This document shows, one piece after another, positions 60,394 to 64,000 of a DNA stretch of 64,000 nucleotides. The translations under genes and the position numbers were made by a program. Under the pieces are notes generated by a model. That model saw nothing but the letters and a program-made list of their open reading frames with translations. It was not told where the DNA came from and searched no databases. The DNA is from an uncultured Sutterella sp. (lineage in GTDB: Bacteria > Pseudomonadota > Gammaproteobacteria > Burkholderiales > Burkholderiaceae_F): positions 54,538 to 118,537 of the forward strand of contig CABQGK010000007.1 of the NCBI GenBank assembly GCA_902463725.1, written 5' to 3'. Position 1 is the stretch's first letter, and each line of letters starts with the position of its first letter.

Positions 60394-61272
60394 TTAATAG
60401 AGTGGCGCCTCGCCATTTGGTCGCGTCTTAAAACGGCGGTGTACCCAGAAATACTGATCAGGGTAAGCGCGTATCCAGTCCTCTAACTCACGGTTGATAC
60501 GTAGCGTATCCGCCTCAGGATTATTCGTCGGGAATGCCTGCCACGGCTCCGAGAGAATCACGTGATAACCAGAATCTGTCATGGTCGCAATGCACCAAAA
60601 AACCTTAGCGCGCATCAACTTGGCCAAGCGAGAAACCATCGGGATCGTGGCCGCAGAGACACCAAAAAACGGTACAAATATGGAGTTTTTCTCTCCGTGA
60701 TCCATATCGGGCAAATAGTAAAATGGCAAGCCCTCGCGCATCGCTCGAATAATCGGGCGAAGATCATTGGCATCACTCTTGGCAATGAGCACTGGATCAG
60801 AAAATCTTTTCCTGCCCGCAAGCACCGCTTCATCCCATACTGGATTGCTCTGCTTTTGGTAGAGCGAGACACCTCGCACATACGTATTGAGTGCAATGCC
60901 GGCAGCATCAAGCCCAACAAAATGTGGAGCAACAACAATCACGGGCTCACCCACAGTATTTAAAAGTCCGTCTAACCCTTCAAAGGTAACAAACTTCCGA
61001 ATCTCCTCGGCGCTACCTTCCCAAAGAACACCGTGATCGAGCGCGGCACGCGCAAGCCGCCCATAAACACGACGAGCGAGCGCCTTGCGCTCTGCCTCAG
61101 TCATATCTGGGAAGCAGAGTTTCAGGTTGGTCAGCGTTACGTGGCGTCGCTTCGGAATCACCAACCATAAAACCCAAGCTAGAGCACCCGCAAGCCGATC
61201 ACGGTTGACGGGAGACAGGTGGCGCAAACTTTTGATGAGTTTGACCCACTGCCGTGAAAACCAAAGTGTCAT
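60394..61272 (-). CDS. Lipid A late acyltransferase (LpxL/HtrB family), copy 2
   Basis: Transfers an acyl chain to the Kdo-lipid A precursor at the inner membrane. The 292-residue protein has the family's catalytic HX4D motif (APHFVGLDA, near residue 115) and ends FWVHRRFKTRPNGEAPLY, with the WxHRRFKTRP signature. A short hydrophobic N terminus (LAWVLWLVIP) anchors it. The specificity (LpxL or LpxM type) cannot be read from sequence alone. It is paired with another acyltransferase gene 122 bases upstream. Confidence 0.93.
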   Translation of the reverse strand: MTLWFSRQWVKLIKSLRHLSPVNRDRLAGALAWVLWLVIPKRRHVTLTNLKLCFPDMTEAERKALARRVYGRLARAALDHGVLWEGSAEEIRKFVTFEGLDGLLNTVGEPVIVVAPHFVGLDAAGIALNTYVRGVSLYQKQSNPVWDEAVLAGRKRFSDPVLIAKSDANDLRPIIRAMREGLPFYYLPDMDHGEKNSIFVPFFGVSAATIPMVSRLAKLMRAKVFWCIATMTDSGYHVILSEPWQAFPTNNPEADTLRINRELEDWIRAYPDQYFWVHRRFKTRPNGEAPLY

Positions 61273-61394
61273 ATGTTTAGGGGAGATGGAGCTGTACCGC
61301 TCTACGCAAGTGCTACCGCAATTCTCCCCTCCTCATGTAGTGTTCGTCGATGCGCCCGCACCTCGAAGATCAAATCGGACGCCACCCTCAACAA

Positions 61395-62264
61395 TTAGCG
61401 AGGCGTATTATCCCTGCGGCGAGCGCCGCTTGGCTCTTTATAGCGGTTATACCCCCAGGCATATTGCTCAGGGATCAGTTTGATAATCTCTTCAATCTGC
61501 TGATTCATTGCCGCGGCATCGCGAGCGAGATCTCCCGTCAGAGGTGCGTCCCAACGCTTAGCAAAAAGCGTCCAGCCATGCTGATCTCGTTTACTCCAAG
61601 CAAAGATTCGAATGGCATCGCATTGCCGAGCAACACGCAATGGCAGCACCATCGTATAAGCCTCTTTGCCAAAAAATGGTGCCCACACCCCATCTCCCGC
61701 ACTCGGCACTTGATCGGGCAACACCCCAAAAGTATGACCCGCGCGAAGATTTTTGATGATGGTCTTGACACCCGCAATCGTTGTCGGACAGGCCACAATA
61801 CCTGGAGCTTGACGCGCTTTACCAACGACACGCCTGAGGAGGGCATTTTTCGGAGGTCGATAAAGCACGCTGATATTACGCCCAGTCTTGGCAAAATACG
61901 TACTAGCAAACCATACAGGAAGCACTTCAAAACACCCCACATGGGGTGTCATGAAAACGATAGGCTTCCTCGTTTGCATGGCCTCATCAATGAGCTCCCG
62001 TGAGGCTTCATCCACTTTGACACGCGAGAGCACTGTCTTGGGATCTCGATACCATACCCAAAGGCTCTCGAGCGACTGACGCCCTGCTCCGCGCCCAAGT
62101 CGCTCTCGCAACTTAGGTGTATCCAAGCCAGCTTGCCGAAGGTTTTCAAAGGTCTTCTCACGCAATTCAGGAGCGAGTTTGAAGGTGAGGTAACCCATTG
62201 CAGCTCCGAATAGCTGCAGCACCCTTAGCGGAAGCAGAGCAATTAATCTCAACAGCAGGATCAT
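61395..62264 (-). CDS. Lipid A late acyltransferase (LpxL/LpxM family), copy 1
   Basis: A second acyltransferase of 289 residues, with an N-terminal membrane segment (ILLLRLIALLPLRVLQLFGAA), the catalytic HX4E motif (TPHVGCFEV, near 118), LYRPPKNALL, LPDQVPSAGDGVWAPFFG, and the closing YAWGYNRYK (the WxHRRFK counterpart). The two neighbours probably add the two secondary acyl chains of lipid A. The ATG at 62264 lacks a clear ribosome site; an in-frame TTG at 62315 is too close to an AGGAG, so the N terminus is uncertain. It is divergent from metK. Confidence 0.9.
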   Translation of the reverse strand: MILLLRLIALLPLRVLQLFGAAMGYLTFKLAPELREKTFENLRQAGLDTPKLRERLGRGAGRQSLESLWVWYRDPKTVLSRVKVDEASRELIDEAMQTRKPIVFMTPHVGCFEVLPVWFASTYFAKTGRNISVLYRPPKNALLRRVVGKARQAPGIVACPTTIAGVKTIIKNLRAGHTFGVLPDQVPSAGDGVWAPFFGKEAYTMVLPLRVARQCDAIRIFAWSKRDQHGWTLFAKRWDAPLTGDLARDAAAMNQQIEEIIKLIPEQYAWGYNRYKEPSGARRRDNTPR

Positions 62265-62444
62265 AGTGTTAACGAAATCTTCGAGATAGGTACGCAGTAG
62301 CGAGGCACCCCTCAAACTCCTGAAAAATCAACATTGTATCCGATATCGCAGGTCAACGCGATGTGCCTAGCCTCCCCCTTAAGACTGGCTCAAGGTTACG
62401 GCAGCATAATTGAGCTCGACATACGAAATGCCAAAGCTTTCGAG

Positions 62445-62474
62445 TTGTCATCCCTCCTCGCGAAGATGTATTAT
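62445..62474 (+). promoter_or_regulatory. Sigma-70 promoter of metK
   Basis: TTGTCA (62445-62450), an 18-bp spacer, and TATTAT (62469-62474). Both boxes match the consensus in five of six positions. Transcription would start near 62481, leaving a leader of about 125 bases. Confidence 0.7.
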
Positions 62475-62480
62475 TCGCGA
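62458..62480. promoter_or_regulatory. Inverted repeat over the metK -10, candidate operator
   Basis: TCGCGAA (62458-62464) and TTCGCGA (62474-62480) form a perfect 7-bp dyad with a 9-bp spacer that contains most of the -10 box. A bound repressor would block the promoter. The remaining intergenic sequence from 62265 to 62444 shows nothing I can name. Confidence 0.5.
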
Positions 62481-62554
62481 ATCGCCGAGTTAACAAAGAC
62501 AACTTGCGGGGCGACACAAATACCGCTAAAGCGTCTTCGCAAGTGACTTTCGTC

Positions 62555-62599
62555 CCAGTATTGCGCAGGCGCGCCATCTTTTTGAACTAAATACTGGAG
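62555..62599 (+). promoter_or_regulatory. Hairpin able to cover the metK ribosome binding site
   Basis: CCAGTATT (62555-62562) pairs with AATACTGG (62590-62597); the 3' arm overlaps the TGGAG ribosome site (62595-62599) 7 bases before the metK ATG. It does not fit any SAM riboswitch class I know. Confidence 0.4.
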
Positions 62600-62606
62600 T
62601 TGGCGA

Positions 62607-63788
62607 ATGTCCACCAATGAATACCTTTTTACCTCCGAATCCGTCTCTGAAGGACACCCTGATAAGGTCGCTGACCAAATTTCGGATGCTGTCCTCGATG
62701 CCTGCCTTGAACAGGATCCAATGAGCCGCGTCGCAGCCGAAACGCTGGCAACGACTGGTCTTATCCTGATGGCTGGCGAAATCACCACCTCTGCCAACGT
62801 TGACTACATCGACCTTGCGCGCAACGTCCTCAAGCGCATTGGTTATGACAATACCGAATATGGCATTGACTACAAGGGTTGCTCTGTGCAGGTTGCCTAT
62901 GACAAGCAATCCAACGACATTGCTCAGGGCGTCGACAAGGCCTTTGACGATGAACTCAACCTCGGTGCGGGCGACCAAGGTCTCATGTTTGGCTATGCCT
63001 GTGATGAAACCCCGACGCTTATGCCTGCGCCTATTTTCTATGCACACCGCCTCATGGAAAGACAGAGCATCGTTCGCCGCAACGGCACGCTCGCATTTCT
63101 GCGCCCCGATGCCAAGAGTCAGGTGACCCTGCGCTACCGTGATGGTAAACCCGTCGGTTGCGACACGATCGTCATCAGCTCGCAACATGCACCGGAAATG
63201 TCTGACGGCAAGCGAATGAGGCCTGAATTCACCGAAGCAATTATCGAAGAGATTATCCGCCCCGTCATTCCTGCTGAATGGTTGCAGGGAACGAAGTTCC
63301 TCATCAACCCGACGGGTCGCTTCGTCGTGGGCGGTCCGCAGGGCGACTGCGGTCTCACTGGTCGCAAAATCATCGTTGACACCTATGGCGGCTACTGCCC
63401 ACACGGCGGCGGCGCATTCTCTGGTAAGGACGCTACTAAGGTCGACCGTTCTGCGGCTTACGCCTGCCGCTACGTTGCCAAGAACATCGTTGCAGCGGGT
63501 CTCGCCCGTCAATGTCAGGTTCAGGTGGCCTATGCCATCGGTGTCGCAGAACCTATGAACATCACGGTCTTTACCCACGGCACAGGTGTGATTCCCGATT
63601 CTGAAATTGCTAAGATCGTACGCGAACATTTTGACCTGCGTCCACGTGGCATCATCAAAATGCTGGATCTGCGTCGTCCGATCTTCTCCAAGACCGCGGC
63701 CTATGGTCACTTCGGCCGCGAAGAGCCCGAATTCACTTGGGAAAAAACCGATCGCGCTCAAGCACTACGTGCTGCGGTTGGCCTCTAA
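62607..63788 (+). CDS. metK: S-adenosylmethionine synthase
   Basis: Makes S-adenosylmethionine from methionine and ATP. The 393-residue protein shows FTSESVSEGHPDKVADQ, the GAGDQGLMFGYA hexapeptide region, NPTGRFVVGGPQGDCGLTGRK and the second signature GGGAFSGKD, all intact. The start has TGGAG upstream. Codon bias is strong, as for an abundant enzyme. It is divergent from the lipid A acyltransferases across 342 bp that hold its promoter and two candidate control elements. Confidence 0.98.
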   Translation: MSTNEYLFTSESVSEGHPDKVADQISDAVLDACLEQDPMSRVAAETLATTGLILMAGEITTSANVDYIDLARNVLKRIGYDNTEYGIDYKGCSVQVAYDKQSNDIAQGVDKAFDDELNLGAGDQGLMFGYACDETPTLMPAPIFYAHRLMERQSIVRRNGTLAFLRPDAKSQVTLRYRDGKPVGCDTIVISSQHAPEMSDGKRMRPEFTEAIIEEIIRPVIPAEWLQGTKFLINPTGRFVVGGPQGDCGLTGRKIIVDTYGGYCPHGGGAFSGKDATKVDRSAAYACRYVAKNIVAAGLARQCQVQVAYAIGVAEPMNITVFTHGTGVIPDSEIAKIVREHFDLRPRGIIKMLDLRRPIFSKTAAYGHFGREEPEFTWEKTDRAQALRAAVGL

Positions 63789-63849
63789 AAAATCGATCAG
63801 CGCGTTACCGGCCTCGGTCAGACGTCAGTAACGCACTGCTCGCTTCTAG

Positions 63850-63878
63850 AGCGACCCATCTCATCGGGTCGCTTTTTT
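63850..63878 (+). terminator. Intrinsic terminator after metK
   Basis: AGCGACCC pairs with GGGTCGCT (8 bp, 8-base loop), ending in six T. Confidence 0.9.
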
Positions 63879-63899
63879 CACACCAACTCTGGAGCGCCC

Positions 63900-63937
63900 C
63901 AAAAAAGAAAACCCGCCTAAACAGATTTTGGGCGGGT
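63900..63937 (-). terminator. Minus-strand terminator converging on metK
   Basis: ACCCGCC (63911-63917) pairs with GGCGGGT (63931-63937); on the minus strand the stem leads into TTTTCTTTTTT. A second 8-bp stem, CCCGCCTC/GAGGCGGG (63954-63991), follows to the right. They imply a minus-strand gene beyond the window edge. Confidence 0.75.
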
Positions 63938-64000
63938 ACGAGCTACCTAAACTCCCGCCTCACAGATCCCTATTTCAGGAAGCGAGGCGGGTGTGCCACC

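Noticed and set aside
61280..61340. Terminator between the two acyltransferase genes
   Set aside because: GGGGAGA/TCTCCCC can pair but the loop is about 35 bases and no T run follows on the minus strand.
62481..62606. Known SAM or SAH riboswitch in the metK leader
   Set aside because: Only one simple stem is seen; no pseudoknot or multi-stem core of SAM-I, SAM-II, SAM/SAH or SAH types could be drawn.
62526..63761. A 411-codon open frame on the strand opposite metK
   Set aside because: It mirrors the codon bias of metK, has no family motifs or ribosome site, and metK is certain. Similar mirror frames lie opposite ahpC, rplY, secB and aspS.
1..64000. Mobile elements, CRISPR arrays, prophage or defence islands
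   Set aside because: No transposase, integrase, phage or defence protein signatures, direct-repeat arrays or flanking target duplications were found; all larger genes belong to core families.

Overview
The window is a 64-kb chromosomal segment of housekeeping genes from a Gram-negative bacterium, most likely a betaproteobacterium of the order Burkholderiales. The evidence is gene content and order: fmdB-DUF502-aspS, a TPR protein-lolB-ispE-tRNA(Gln)-prs-rplY-pth-ychF run, rsmD-coaD-ferredoxin divergent from ftsY, rhodanese-secB beside envC-ctpA, and metK divergent from two lipid A acyltransferase genes followed by dapF. GC content is moderate (impression only) and codon use is uniform apart from highly expressed genes. 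A Sutterella-like family member would fit, but that is inference. I see no insertion sequence, prophage, CRISPR array, rRNA operon or replication origin.

Layout. 1-3.0 kb: a two-component system on the minus strand (TtrS-like sensor kinase and the start of its response regulator) and an inositol-phosphatase-family enzyme. 3.2-8.6 kb: an EF-G-like GTPase, then fmdB, a DUF502 membrane protein and aspS. 8.7-10.7 kb (minus): mtnA, a class II aldolase and a small unknown protein, probably a 5-deoxyribose/methylthioribose salvage unit. 10.9-14.3 kb: a Pat-like acyl-CoA-ligase/GNAT protein and an atypical crotonase. 14.35-17.9 kb: a glutamate/aspartate ABC transporter (gltIJKL) behind a textbook sigma-54 promoter with an NtrC-type enhancer site. 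18.0-24.9 kb: kdsD-kdsC-lptC-lptA-lptB-rpoN-ptsN-rapZ, joining Kdo and LPS export to sigma-54 and PTS-Ntr regulation. 24.9-35.8 kb: mutY (minus), then TPR-lolB-ispE-tRNA-prs-rplY, a DEAD-box helicase, pth, a TudS-family protein and ychF. 35.8-41 kb: an HTH regulator, ahpC-ahpF and an AsmA-family protein. 41-48 kb: ferredoxin-coaD-rsmD (minus) divergent from ftsY-ppx-ftsE-ftsX-rpoH, then trmL. 48-64 kb: a NarL-type regulator, secB and a rhodanese (minus), envC-ctpA, then a mostly minus-strand run (slmA, sppA, HAD phosphatase, dksA, COG0523 GTPase, rlmI, dapF, two acyltransferases) and metK.

Themes. Envelope biogenesis dominates: Kdo synthesis, LPS transport, lipid A acylation, lipoprotein sorting, division-linked amidase control (ftsEX, envC) and nucleoid occlusion (slmA). 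Nitrogen and stress regulation is the second theme (rpoN, ptsN, rapZ, rpoH, dksA). No clearly new multi-gene system stands out. The most interesting signals are regulatory DNA: the NtrC/sigma-54 control region of gltI, a terminator-like hairpin directly before aspS, a 23-bp inverted repeat over the metK promoter plus a hairpin that can cover the metK ribosome binding site, and a 7-2-7 palindrome before the NarL-type regulator. Several proteins also lack expected catalytic or metal-binding residues: the rhodanese, the crotonase, DksA and a strongly diverged RpoN.
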